A stretch of DNA of 9,772 nucleotides from Muribaculaceae bacterium (GCA_009775535.1 VSPW01000062.1:1-9772); one strand, 5' to 3'; counted from the first letter of the stretch, positions 1 to 6,735 are shown. Notes: a model not told the origin generated them from the letters alone. Made by a program: numbers and translations.

Positions 1-2
1 AC

Positions 3-584
3 GGCCTCATCAGCATCCGTGCCGTGGCCCGCATCCCGGGCGAACGCGCCAAGATTGCCGTGGAAAGCTATGACGACCGCATTGACCCGGTAGGCGCATG
101 CGTAGGCGTGAAAGGCTCGCGCATCCATGGCATCGTTCGCGAGCTCCGCAACGAGAACATAGATGTAATCAACTACACCAACAACCCACAGCTGTTCATC
201 CAGCGCGCCCTGTCACCGGCCAAGATATCGTCAATCCGCCTTGACGCCGAAGAAAAAAAGGCGGAAGTGTTCCTACGTCCCGAGGAAGTGTCGCTGGCAA
301 TCGGTAAGAACGGCCTGAACATCAAGCTGGCATCAATGCTCACAGGCTACACCATAGACGTGTACCGCGATACCGAAGAGTCCTTCGAGGAGGACATCTA
401 CCTTGACGAATTCAAGGACGAAATCGACGGATGGGTAATCGACACACTGAAGAACATAGGCTGTGTGACCGCAAAGAGCGTGCTCAACACTCCACGTGAG
501 ACCCTCGTTGAAAAGTCGGACCTCGAGGAAGACACCATCGACAACCTCATACGCGTACTTAAGGCCGAATTCGAGGACCAATAA
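3..584 (+). CDS. nusA: Transcription termination/antitermination factor NusA, C-terminal part (5' end outside the window)
   Basis: The reading frame is open from the first bases (first full codon at 3) to a TAA at 582-584, so the S1 domain and N-terminal RNA-polymerase-binding domain lie outside the window. What is seen: the end of KH1 with the GVKGSRI loop encoded at 105-125, preceded by the typical NusA stretch DDRIDPVGACVG; KH2 with the IGKNG loop at 300-314; then an acidic tail that includes a short helix-hairpin-helix-like segment (IDTLKNIGCVTAKSVL). NusA binds RNA polymerase and nascent RNA through its S1 and KH domains and modulates pausing, termination and antitermination in the cytoplasm. 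infB follows 66 bases later on the same strand, the widespread nusA-infB arrangement. A GTG at 24 is only an internal codon, because the NusA match continues upstream of it. Confidence 0.97.
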   Translation, partial: GLISIRAVARIPGERAKIAVESYDDRIDPVGACVGVKGSRIHGIVRELRNENIDVINYTNNPQLFIQRALSPAKISSIRLDAEEKKAEVFLRPEEVSLAIGKNGLNIKLASMLTGYTIDVYRDTEESFEEDIYLDEFKDEIDGWVIDTLKNIGCVTAKSVLNTPRETLVEKSDLEEDTIDNLIRVLKAEFEDQ

Positions 585-650
585 CAGTCCGTCCTCCCGG
601 CAACCCAATACCCCTCTCCGCCTCCCCCTTTAAAATCCGAAACTTCATAT

Positions 651-3593
651 ATGGCGAAAACGAAAATCAGTAAAGTAGCAAAAGACCTCAATGTGGCACT
701 TCCCACAGTCATTGACTTTTTGCGCAAAAAGGACATCACAGTCGACGAGAACCCCAATACAAGAATTGAGGACGATGTCGTACAGCTGTTGATGGAAGCC
801 TTTTCAAAAGACAAGGACCAGAAAAGGCAGTCTGACAACTTCACTAACACACGTCAGAGCAGCCGCGCCAAAGCCGTCAAAGAACCTGCAAAGGAAGAGC
901 CGGCAACAACCGATGATGGCCTGACAAGAATCAACCGCCCCGTATTCGTGGGAAAAATCGATCTGGACAAGAAAGGCAATCCGGTGTCGCCGATGCGCCC
1001 CAATGAAGCAGGCAAGACAGAAAAGACAGAGACAGTGGAAGCACACACACCCGTCCAAGCTGAAACAGCTGTAGAGGCTGTCGAGACCGCCATTCCAGAG
1101 CCTGCACCGGCAAAGGAAGAAGAGGCAATGCCTGTAGTGCCAGCCCAAGAGGAGGCAAAGGCGGAGACATCCGCAGGAGTCAAGGAGACAGAGCATATGG
1201 AAGACATACCGGCAAAACAAGAAGAGCCCAAAACAGAACCTGCAAAGGAAGAGCCTGCGCCAGAACCCGTAAAGGAGGTTAAGGCTGAGGAAGAGCCAGC
1301 CGTGAAACCGGAGGAAGCCCCTGCACAGCAGGAAGAGCAGATATTCCACATGGCAGTACCGAAGATCGGGCCGTCAATCAACGTGGTAGGCAAGATCGAC
1401 CTCGATTCCATCAACCAGTCGACCCGCCCCAAGAAAAAGACCAAGGAGGAGCGCCGTAACGAACGTATATCACGCGAGCACCAGGGTCAGGCAGGAACAT
1501 CGGCCGACCGGAAAAAGCGCAAGCGCATATCCGGCAAAGAGAAAATTGACATCGAAAAGACCGCACAGCAGACATCCGCAAACGGGCGCAGCGGGAATAC
1601 CGCAAACCAAGGCGGCAACGACCGCGGAAACCGTGGAAAATCGCAAAAAGAGAACCCACGCGCGAAACGGCCTGTACACACCGAAGTCAATGAAGAAGAC
1701 GTACAGAAACAGGTAAAGGAGACACTCGCTCGCCTCACCAACAAGGATAAAGGCCAGAAAAAGGGCGCAAAATGGCGTAAAGAAAAGCGTGAGGCCATCG
1801 CTTCACGCGAACGCGAAGCCGCCGAGATGGAACAGGCAGAGAGCCGTGTGCTCAAGCTCACAGAATTTGTGACCGCCAACGACCTGGCCACCATGATGGA
1901 CGTGCCCATCAACAACGTCATCGCAACCTGCATGAACATCGGGGTTATGGTATCAATAAACCAGCGTCTTGACGCAGAAACGATAAACATCGTGGCCGAT
2001 GAGTTCGGTTTCCAGACAGAATACGTGTCTGCGGAAGTGGCAGATGCCATCCACCAGGAAGAGGACAGCGAAGACGAGCTTGAAAGCCGTCCGCCAATCG
2101 TCACTGTCATGGGACACGTGGACCACGGAAAGACATCATTGCTCGACTATATACGCAAGGCCAATGTGATTGCGGGCGAGGCCGGAGGCATCACCCAGCA
2201 CATCGGGGCTTACAACGTGAAACTGGCCGACGGACGGCATATCACCTTCCTCGACACCCCGGGCCATGAGGCGTTCACCGCCATGCGTGCCCGTGGCGCA
2301 AAGGTCACCGACCTGTGTATAATCATAGTTGCGGCCGACGATGCCGTCATGCCGCAGACAGTGGAGGCCATCAACCATGCCTCCGCAGCCGGTGTACCCA
2401 TCGTGTTCGCCATCAACAAGGTGGACAAGCCACATGCCAACCCCGACAAGATCAAGGAAGAACTTGCCGCAATGAACTACCTGGTAGAGGACTGGGGCGG
2501 CAAGTACCAGTCGCAGGACATATCCGCCAAGAAAGGCACAGGCGTGGACGAGCTTATGGAGAAAGTGCTCCTCGAAGCCGAGATGCTTGACATGAAGGCC
2601 AATCCAAACCGCAAGGCCACCGGCTCAATCATCGAATCGTCGCTTGACAAAGGCCGCGGATATGTGGCCACAGTCCTTGTTCAGAACGGAACGTTGCGCA
2701 CAGGCGACATCATCCTTGCCGGAAACCATTTCGGAAAGGTGAAAGCTATGTTCAACGAACGCAACCAGCGTATCAAGGAGGCCGGACCGGCGACACCCGC
2801 GCTGATACTGGGACTCAACGGCGCACCTACCGCCGGCGACACATTCAACGTGATGGATACCGAACAGGAAGCACGCGAAATCGCCTCCAAACGCGAGCAG
2901 CTGCAACGCGAACAGGGCCTGCGCACCTATAAACTACTCACCCTAGAGGATATAGGCCGCCGCCGCGCAATAGGCAACTTCCAGGAGTTGAACATAATAG
3001 TGAAGGGCGACGTGGACGGTTCAATCGAGGCATTGAGCGACTCACTGATAAAACTGTCGACCGAAGAAGTACAGGTAAACGTACTCCACAAGGCTGTCGG
3101 CGAGATATCGGAAAGCGATGTCACACTGGCTGCGGCATCGGACGCCATCATCATCGGTTTCCAGGTGCGCCCGTCGCAGGCGGCACGCCGTGCGGCCGAA
3201 CGCGATGGTGTAGACATCCGCCTGTACTCTGTAATCTACCAGGCCATCGAGGAGGTGAAGAGCGCCATGGAAGGCATGCTCGCCCCCGAAATCAAGGAAG
3301 AAATCACAGGTACAGCAGAAGTGCTTGAAGTATACCACATCTCACGCGTGGGCACAATCGCAGGTACAATCATCCGCGAAGGCAAGATACGCCGCTCATG
3401 CAAGGTGCGCCTCATCCGCGACGGCATAGTACGGTACACCGGGGAACTCGGCTCGCTCAAGCGATTCAAAGACGATGTGAAAGAAGTCGCCTCTGGATAT
3501 GACTGCGGTATGTCGATAGCCGGATACAACGACATAAAGGTCGGTGACATCATCGAAGGCTTTGAGGAAGTCGAGGTGAACCGTTCTCTGTAA
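651..3593 (+). CDS. infB: Translation initiation factor IF-2, long Bacteroidota form
   Basis: A 980-residue GTPase that brings initiator fMet-tRNA to the 30S subunit and promotes subunit joining. Domains in order: an IF2_N three-helix segment at about 5-55; a long low-complexity region (about 56-395) that is first acidic and E/A/P/K-rich, then basic from about 258; a second IF2_N-like segment at about 400-455; the G domain with G1 GHVDHGKT (488-495), switch I GGITQHIGA (512-520), G3 DTPGH (535-539), G4 NKVD (589-592) and G5 SAKKG (625-629); beta-barrel domain II (about 657-740); domain III from about 778; and the C-terminal fMet-tRNA-binding domain (about 885-980), ending in the family's YNDIKVGDIIE-type motif. 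All GTP-binding motifs are intact. The ATG at 651 starts directly with the IF2_N domain. The linker carries VGKIDLD twice (99-105 and 246-252). It sits between nusA and folK with short gaps, so co-transcription is likely. Confidence 0.98.
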   Translation: MAKTKISKVAKDLNVALPTVIDFLRKKDITVDENPNTRIEDDVVQLLMEAFSKDKDQKRQSDNFTNTRQSSRAKAVKEPAKEEPATTDDGLTRINRPVFVGKIDLDKKGNPVSPMRPNEAGKTEKTETVEAHTPVQAETAVEAVETAIPEPAPAKEEEAMPVVPAQEEAKAETSAGVKETEHMEDIPAKQEEPKTEPAKEEPAPEPVKEVKAEEEPAVKPEEAPAQQEEQIFHMAVPKIGPSINVVGKIDLDSINQSTRPKKKTKEERRNERISREHQGQAGTSADRKKRKRISGKEKIDIEKTAQQTSANGRSGNTANQGGNDRGNRGKSQKENPRAKRPVHTEVNEEDVQKQVKETLARLTNKDKGQKKGAKWRKEKREAIASREREAAEMEQAESRVLKLTEFVTANDLATMMDVPINNVIATCMNIGVMVSINQRLDAETINIVADEFGFQTEYVSAEVADAIHQEEDSEDELESRPPIVTVMGHVDHGKTSLLDYIRKANVIAGEAGGITQHIGAYNVKLADGRHITFLDTPGHEAFTAMRARGAKVTDLCIIIVAADDAVMPQTVEAINHASAAGVPIVFAINKVDKPHANPDKIKEELAAMNYLVEDWGGKYQSQDISAKKGTGVDELMEKVLLEAEMLDMKANPNRKATGSIIESSLDKGRGYVATVLVQNGTLRTGDIILAGNHFGKVKAMFNERNQRIKEAGPATPALILGLNGAPTAGDTFNVMDTEQEAREIASKREQLQREQGLRTYKLLTLEDIGRRRAIGNFQELNIIVKGDVDGSIEALSDSLIKLSTEEVQVNVLHKAVGEISESDVTLAAASDAIIIGFQVRPSQAARRAAERDGVDIRLYSVIYQAIEEVKSAMEGMLAPEIKEEITGTAEVLEVYHISRVGTIAGTIIREGKIRRSCKVRLIRDGIVRYTGELGSLKRFKDDVKEVASGYDCGMSIAGYNDIKVGDIIEGFEEVEVNRSL

Positions 3594-3615
3594 CTACAAT
3601 CCAAGGGCCACACTG

Positions 3616-4089
3616 ATGGCTACTGCCTATATAAACATAGGAAGCAATACAGGCGACCGCCGCTCAAACATAGAGCGTGCGGCCGCCTGTATTGCTGCCT
3701 CTTTCATGCCAGGGAAGACCATACGTTCGCAAATGACCGAGACTGAGCCATGGGGATACAGCTCTCCAAACGCATTCCTCAACCTGGGCATCGCCACAGA
3801 CATCGGTGACACCCCGCCACTGGTGGCATTCAGAATGCTGATGGCCATACAAGACTCAATATGCAGTGCTGCACACCGCGACAGTACAGGCGCATACATA
3901 GACAGGATAATAGATATAGACCTCATCGCCATCGACGACACAGTGATCGACACCCCAGAACTGACCCTGCCGCATCCGAGGATGCACCTTAGGGATTTCG
4001 TTGTGCGGCCCATGCTGGAACTGTGTCCGGAGTGGGTACATCCGCTATTGAACAAGACAATACTCGAAATAGCCCAGACTTATAAATGA
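3616..4089 (+). CDS. folK: 2-amino-4-hydroxy-6-hydroxymethyldihydropteridine pyrophosphokinase (HPPK)
   Basis: 157 residues, a normal length for a single-domain HPPK. The enzyme transfers pyrophosphate from ATP to 6-hydroxymethyl-7,8-dihydropterin in cytoplasmic folate synthesis. Family marks seen: the N-terminal strand INIGSNTGDR; the pterin-loop segment ETEPWGYSSPNAFLN (about 42-56); R97-I-I-D100-I-D102, whose two aspartates match the Mg-binding pair of the family; and LPHPRMHLR (118-126), with H120 and R126 in the places of the conserved His and Arg. It begins 22 bases after the infB stop with only a weak AGGG upstream, so translation probably depends on read-through from infB mRNA. There is no sign of fusion to folB or folP, and no other folate gene is in the window. 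The downstream gene is convergent. Confidence 0.93.
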   Translation: MATAYINIGSNTGDRRSNIERAAACIAASFMPGKTIRSQMTETEPWGYSSPNAFLNLGIATDIGDTPPLVAFRMLMAIQDSICSAAHRDSTGAYIDRIIDIDLIAIDDTVIDTPELTLPHPRMHLRDFVVRPMLELCPEWVHPLLNKTILEIAQTYK

Positions 4090-4100
4090 CATAATGCAGA

Positions 4101-4167
4101 CAGGGACGCCTGCCTTGACAGACATCCCTGCAGATGATCCAGGAAAGGTGCTGTCACTGTATGACAG
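4101..4167. other. Convergent junction folK / secreted protein, with two short hairpins and no U-run
   Basis: Between the folK stop and the stop of the opposing gene lie two small inverted repeats: CAGGGA/TCCCTG (4101-4106 with 4125-4130) and CTGTCA/TGACAG (4151-4156 with 4162-4167). The second covers the stop codon of the minus-strand gene. Neither is followed by a T-run on either strand, so they are poor intrinsic terminators. Transcripts may overlap here or end by Rho. Tentative. Confidence 0.25.
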
Positions 4168-4963
4168 TAGTAACGACGCCTCCTGTAAAAATCACAACAA
4201 AATCATTGGAAAACATCCACTTGGAGCGCTTTCCCATCTTGCGTACACTCACAGGGGCCCCGCCTACGAGCTTCACCTCTGTCTCGTTCATGCCTTTCAC
4301 CACTGTGCCGTCCTTTATGTCCTTCCAATGGGTGACCTTCAAAGATGGATTATCCGACACATATGCGGCCATATCCTTGAGGTATTTGGAATTATTGAAC
4401 GAAAAATCCTCTATCAGTTCGGCGTGGCGCTTGTTTGTGGCCGGTTTCATTTTTTCTATTGCCATGTGGCGCGGCAATATGCCCTTGTCTTTATAATCTA
4501 TCTCGATCCCGTAGGAAACGAACGACAGGATGTCATCGGCGGCCTGGAACGCTGTAGTATACCTGTAAGTGGCGGCATCCTTGCCTTCTCCGCTCTTCAC
4601 ATGACGGCTTACCACAAACCGCCTGGAATCAAAATCGATGGTCTCTATGGCATCCGTCTCCCGGTCCAGGTTCTCGGCTGCATACACTACGGCCGCAATG
4701 AAAACCTGTGTCTGGGATATGCCCGGCACATCAATAAACTCCGACACTTCGACCCTACCGTCCTCATTTGCCACAGGGCGCATCATTACCACCCCGTCAA
4801 TCTCGGAGGGCAACGCGGAGGCCTGCTCCTTTGCCCATACGCTCAGGCTGCTTGCACTCCCGGATGTTCCATCAGCATTCCCTTCATTATCTTTCTTGGC
4901 ATAAACAGAAGACACCGCCAGCGCCGAAGCCATGGCCAAAACAATAATCCTTGAATATCTCAT
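4154..4963 (-). CDS. Secreted protein with DUF4468-like region and BamE/SmpA-like C-terminal tail
   Basis: 269 residues from the ATG at 4963. This start gives a clean Sec signal peptide (MRYSRIIVLAMASALAVSSVYA, cleavage after about residue 22). The frame stays open a further 29 codons upstream, but that stretch reads through the hairpin at 4989-5029 and would bury the signal, so I reject it. After a Ser/Gly-rich linker (about 23-45), residues 70-175 (VEVSEFIDVPGIS, later GIEIDYKDKG) have the look of the Bacteroidota DUF4468 family, which has a TBP-like fold. Residues 214-269 (KDGTVVKGMNETEVKLVGGAP, with the stretch to the end) carry the GM-xx-x-V-xxx-G-x-P signature and final beta strands of the BamE/SmpA/OmlA fold. 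There is no lipobox, so it is probably soluble in the periplasm. The function is unknown and both domain calls are by eye. It follows an outer-membrane barrel gene but is separated from it by a terminator-like hairpin. Confidence 0.8.
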   Translation of the reverse strand: MRYSRIIVLAMASALAVSSVYAKKDNEGNADGTSGSASSLSVWAKEQASALPSEIDGVVMMRPVANEDGRVEVSEFIDVPGISQTQVFIAAVVYAAENLDRETDAIETIDFDSRRFVVSRHVKSGEGKDAATYRYTTAFQAADDILSFVSYGIEIDYKDKGILPRHMAIEKMKPATNKRHAELIEDFSFNNSKYLKDMAAYVSDNPSLKVTHWKDIKDGTVVKGMNETEVKLVGGAPVSVRKMGKRSKWMFSNDFVVIFTGGVVTTVIQ

Positions 4964-4976
4964 AGTCAATAATGTT

Positions 4977-5029
4977 AAAAAATACAGACTTGCACATCCC
5001 GGCGGCCTCTGCCGACAAAGATGTGCAAG
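4977..5029 (-). terminator. Intrinsic terminator or attenuator after the beta-barrel gene
   Basis: A perfect 10-bp stem, CTTGCACATC (4989-4998) with GATGTGCAAG (5020-5029), encloses a second stem CGGC/GCCG (5000-5003 with 5011-5014). Read on the minus strand, six bases after the stem comes TTTTTT (4982-4977). It lies 34 bases past the barrel gene stop and 25 bases before the next minus-strand ATG. It can therefore end the upstream transcript or attenuate read-through into the downstream gene. Confidence 0.75.
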
Positions 5030-5038
5030 CGCTATAAT

Positions 5039-5055
5039 AGTTATTTCCAATAACT
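5039..5055. repeat. Perfect 7-bp inverted repeat AGTTATT-TCC-AATAACT
   Basis: Two exact 7-base arms separated by 3 bases lie in the short gap between the barrel gene stop and the terminator hairpin. The shape fits a dimeric-regulator operator, but no promoter is clearly placed around it, so the role is unknown. Confidence 0.35.
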
Positions 5056-5063
5056 GTTCCCGG

Positions 5064-5642
5064 TTAGAATGCTATGCCAAGACGGATCATGACGTTGCTG
5101 GACTTGCTGTCACCGGCCATGTCGCAGAAGCCGCGCTGGTAGGTAACATCCAGATTGAAACGCTTCCACCAAGCACCGATGCCCACCTGAACGCCGGCAT
5201 CAAAATCATCCAAGCCCTCGGCTTCATCATTGTGGGCAAAGTCATAGCTGGCATAGGCGCCAAGATGTCCGTCAAGCTTGAAATCTTCGGTAAACGCATA
5301 CTTATATCCAAAGGTCACAGGAGAAAAGCGTACTGCATATGCCAGAGCATCGTAGGTTTCATCATTATAACCCTTAAAGCTGCATCCGCGTGTACCTACA
5401 CCGAGATCCATACCCCAGTATACACTGCTTGAAGAGATAGGCTTATTGAAACCGATAGTGGCGTCAAATCCGATGGCAGAGCCGCCGCCTTTGTTGTCGG
5501 TAGCGTTGTTAAGAGTCATGCCGGCACGCAATATCCACATGGTATTGCTTTTGGGCTTTGTCACTGTACGGCTTGAGAGGATCTGTGCGTTTGCGCTGAT
5601 GCCGAACACGGCTAGAAGCGCGATCAATAATACTTTTTTCAT
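5064..5642 (-). CDS. Small outer-membrane beta-barrel protein
   Basis: 192 residues. The N-terminus is a signal peptide (MKKVLLIALLAVFGISANA, cleaved before Q20). The mature part shows alternating hydrophobic/polar strands at about 34-44, 55-66, 73-85, 98-115, 121-136, 147-159, 161-171 and 182-192, which suggests an eight-strand barrel. It ends in an aromatic residue (LGIAF), the usual C-terminal signal for outer-membrane insertion. Gly- and Asn-rich turns separate the strands, and aromatic residues sit at strand ends. It resembles the general Bacteroidota outer-membrane beta-barrel (OmpX/PorT-like) proteins. The ligand or transport role cannot be read from the sequence. It starts 37 bases after the stop of the secreted-protein gene upstream, so the two are probably co-transcribed, and a terminator-like hairpin follows. 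Confidence 0.85.
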   Translation of the reverse strand: MKKVLLIALLAVFGISANAQILSSRTVTKPKSNTMWILRAGMTLNNATDNKGGGSAIGFDATIGFNKPISSSSVYWGMDLGVGTRGCSFKGYNDETYDALAYAVRFSPVTFGYKYAFTEDFKLDGHLGAYASYDFAHNDEAEGLDDFDAGVQVGIGAWWKRFNLDVTYQRGFCDMAGDSKSSNVMIRLGIAF

Positions 5643-5679
5643 CTTGTTTGAAATTTATAAATAGTTGATAAAAGGTTGC

Positions 5680-6177
5680 CTATTTCTCTTCAGATGCACT
5701 GAATGTAGGTATGATCTGTGATGCCTGACGATTGGGATATACCACACGTATAATATCGATCTCACTTGCCTTGAGCGGGCGGAAGTTTGAGTATTTCACA
5801 GGATATCCAGAAAGTTCTATCACCATAGTCTTGGAATCCTTGTCAACGACATATGAATTGAAAAGTGGCTCTATCACAGCATCTGCCCCGGCTTCGACTG
5901 TTGCACGGTAAAGGGCGCGTGCCTTCATGTTGTCGAGTTCGGAATTGGTGGTGTTGCCTAGCGAGGATATCTCAAACCGGTACGGTCCGAAGATCTCACG
6001 GCCTTCGGAAAGCATCTCCATGTCGCATATCTGGGGCGTGATGAACACACGTACCTCAGGGTCGAGCATACGCGCGCTGGATTCCTCGAAAATTTTAGTC
6101 TCTTGTTTTTTCTGTGCGTGGCATACAGTGCCGCCGGCAAGCAGCAGTGCCAGAATCGTGAAAAGATAACGGTTCAT
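5680..6177 (-). CDS. Uncharacterised secreted protein
   Basis: 165 residues from ATG 6177 to TAG 5680-5682. It has a signal peptide (MNRYLFTILALLLAGGTVCHA, cleavage before Q22). The cysteine at 19 is not in a lipobox context, so I do not call a lipoprotein. The mature protein is mixed alpha/beta. Its core has a helix followed by GADAVIEPLF (KARALYRATVEAGADAVIEP, 85-104), then a strand pair ending in VIELSGYPVKY (119-129). This Ala-rich helix plus G-A-D-A-V strand recalls small secreted alpha/beta folds such as the RcsF or DUF4156 type, but that is only a resemblance in pattern. No catalytic motif is seen. It lies first in the likely pair with the beta-barrel gene, so an envelope role is plausible. 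The hydrophilic tail (SASEEK) is probably disordered. Confidence 0.8.
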   Translation of the reverse strand: MNRYLFTILALLLAGGTVCHAQKKQETKIFEESSARMLDPEVRVFITPQICDMEMLSEGREIFGPYRFEISSLGNTTNSELDNMKARALYRATVEAGADAVIEPLFNSYVVDKDSKTMVIELSGYPVKYSNFRPLKASEIDIIRVVYPNRQASQIIPTFSASEEK

Positions 6178-6234
6178 TATTCATGCCCTAGGATATGTGA
6201 CGGGCGCAACTTTTAAGCGGCCGACTCCCTGGCA

Positions 6235-6265
6235 CAATAATAATTAAGATAATGTTTCAGAAAAC
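6235..6265 (-). promoter_or_regulatory. Weak candidate promoter for the secreted protein/barrel pair
   Basis: On the minus strand TATTATTG (6242-6235) matches TAnnTTTG in all but one position. The -33 region 19 bases upstream reads GTTT, or TTTT at a spacing of 18, which is a poor fit. It would give a leader of about 50 bases before ATG 6177. It is needed only if the U-run at 6285-6290 really ends the upstream RNA. Confidence 0.3.
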
Positions 6266-6284
6266 AGTTTCACTGCCTTCACAT

Positions 6285-6381
6285 AAAAAAGCGTGGGAGT
6301 CTGCATCCATTTGCTTATCCCATCTTTAAGGCTTCTCGCATTGCCATCGACAGAGGATAAGCAACGCCAGTCAGCCCACGC
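6285..6381 (-). terminator. 3' hairpin and U-run ending the candidate RNA
   Basis: The outer stem (6291-6297 with 6375-6381) is followed directly on the minus strand by TTTTTT (6290-6285). The loop is long and itself folded, so this may be the 3' end of a structured RNA rather than a simple terminator. No shorter GC-rich hairpin sits next to the U-run. Confidence 0.5.
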
Positions 6382-6603
6382 ATGCGATATATCTACAATC
6401 CCAAAGGCCTCAGCCGCCATTACAGCGTTCTCTAGGCCATATAGGACCACGATAAAATATATCGGAGCGTAAACGTCGTTGTTGTTGCTTTATCTTCCCT
6501 GTCTGGTAAATTTTGCGAGAATTTAAAAGATAGAAGATAAACGCTGAATAAACGCGTTCTTTATGTAAAATACAACCCTATCCCACCTCTCTAGGCTGAC
6601 GGG
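6285..6603 (-). ncRNA. Candidate structured non-coding RNA, possibly 6S-like
   Basis: The unit is framed by a canonical promoter (6610-6640) and a hairpin with U-run (6285-6290), giving a transcript near 320 bases. In the 3' part an outer stem GCGTGGG/CCCACGC (6291-6297 with 6375-6381) encloses an asymmetric internal bubble (6298-6310 against 6365-6374), then a perfect 10-bp stem TTGCTTATCC/GGATAAGCAA (6311-6320 with 6355-6364), then a small GGC/GCC stem (6330-6332 with 6343-6345). The minus strand of the apical part reads CGAGAAGCCTTAAA (6338-6325). From memory, this 14-mer also occurs on the 3' side of the apical hairpin of E. coli 6S RNA. Closing stem, bubble and apical stem are the 6S plan, but the core is short for 6S. 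The 5' part holds TTTATCTTC/GAAGATAAA (6489-6497 with 6533-6541) enclosing TAAATT/AATTTA (6507-6512 with 6520-6525), and GGCCT/AGGCC (6406-6410 with 6434-6438). An alternative is a long leader with an attenuator for the gene at 6177. Confidence 0.5.
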
Positions 6604-6609
6604 CTACTG

Positions 6610-6640
6610 CAAAATTAGTAATTATTTAATTATCCACAAA
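6610..6640 (-). promoter_or_regulatory. Canonical Bacteroidota housekeeping promoter
   Basis: On the minus strand TTTG (6640-6637) is followed by exactly 19 bases and then TAATTTTG (6617-6610), a full match to the TTTG-N19-TAnnTTTG consensus. Transcription would start near 6603 and run left. It lies 29 bases beyond the lrp terminator, so it opens a new unit. The nearest protein start is more than 420 bases downstream, which favours an RNA gene or a very long leader. Confidence 0.75.
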
Positions 6641-6668
6641 ATTTTACATGTTTTTACAGTACAAATAG

Positions 6669-6709
6669 TCCGGCATCGCGTACACAGCAATAGTGCATGC
6701 GATGCCGGA
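6669..6709 (-). terminator. Terminator hairpin after the Lrp-family gene
   Basis: A perfect 11-bp stem, TCCGGCATCGC (6669-6679) with GCGATGCCGGA (6699-6709), with a 19-base loop, begins 27 bases after the lrp stop. The minus-strand tail CTATTTGT is only moderately U-rich. The plus-strand side has a better T-run (6715-6719), but no plus-strand gene leads into it. Confidence 0.65.
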
Positions 6710-6735
6710 ATCTCTTTTTCCGTACAGACTATCCC

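Noticed and set aside
585..650. Pyrimidine-rich gap between nusA and infB
   Set aside because: No stable hairpin, promoter match or ribosome site found; treated as ordinary intergenic sequence.
804..2110. Several long minus-strand frames under infB
   Set aside because: They arise from biased codon use in the E/A/K/P-rich linker; their products are Leu/Cys/Ser-rich and lack motifs.
4094..4954. Long plus-strand open frame of 286 codons
   Set aside because: It is antisense to the gene with a clear signal peptide and domain pattern. The product is His/Cys-rich with no recognisable motif.
4964..5050. N-terminal extension of the DUF4468/BamE-like protein
   Set aside because: It translates the terminator hairpin and hides the signal peptide.
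4932..5432. 166-codon plus-strand frame
   Set aside because: Shadow of the beta-barrel gene; no family resemblance.
6244..6450. 68-codon minus-strand frame with a GTG start and a nitroreductase-like ENAVMAAEAFG stretch
   Set aside because: It overlaps the perfect stems of the candidate RNA, lacks a ribosome site, and only about ten residues resemble a nitroreductase helix. A decayed gene relic cannot be fully excluded.
6285..6603. RNase P RNA, tmRNA or SRP RNA as identity of the folded region
   Set aside because: I could not find the conserved RNase P AGGAAAGTCC block, the tmRNA tag with T-arm and CCA end, or the SRP GGAA apical loop with its asymmetric partner.
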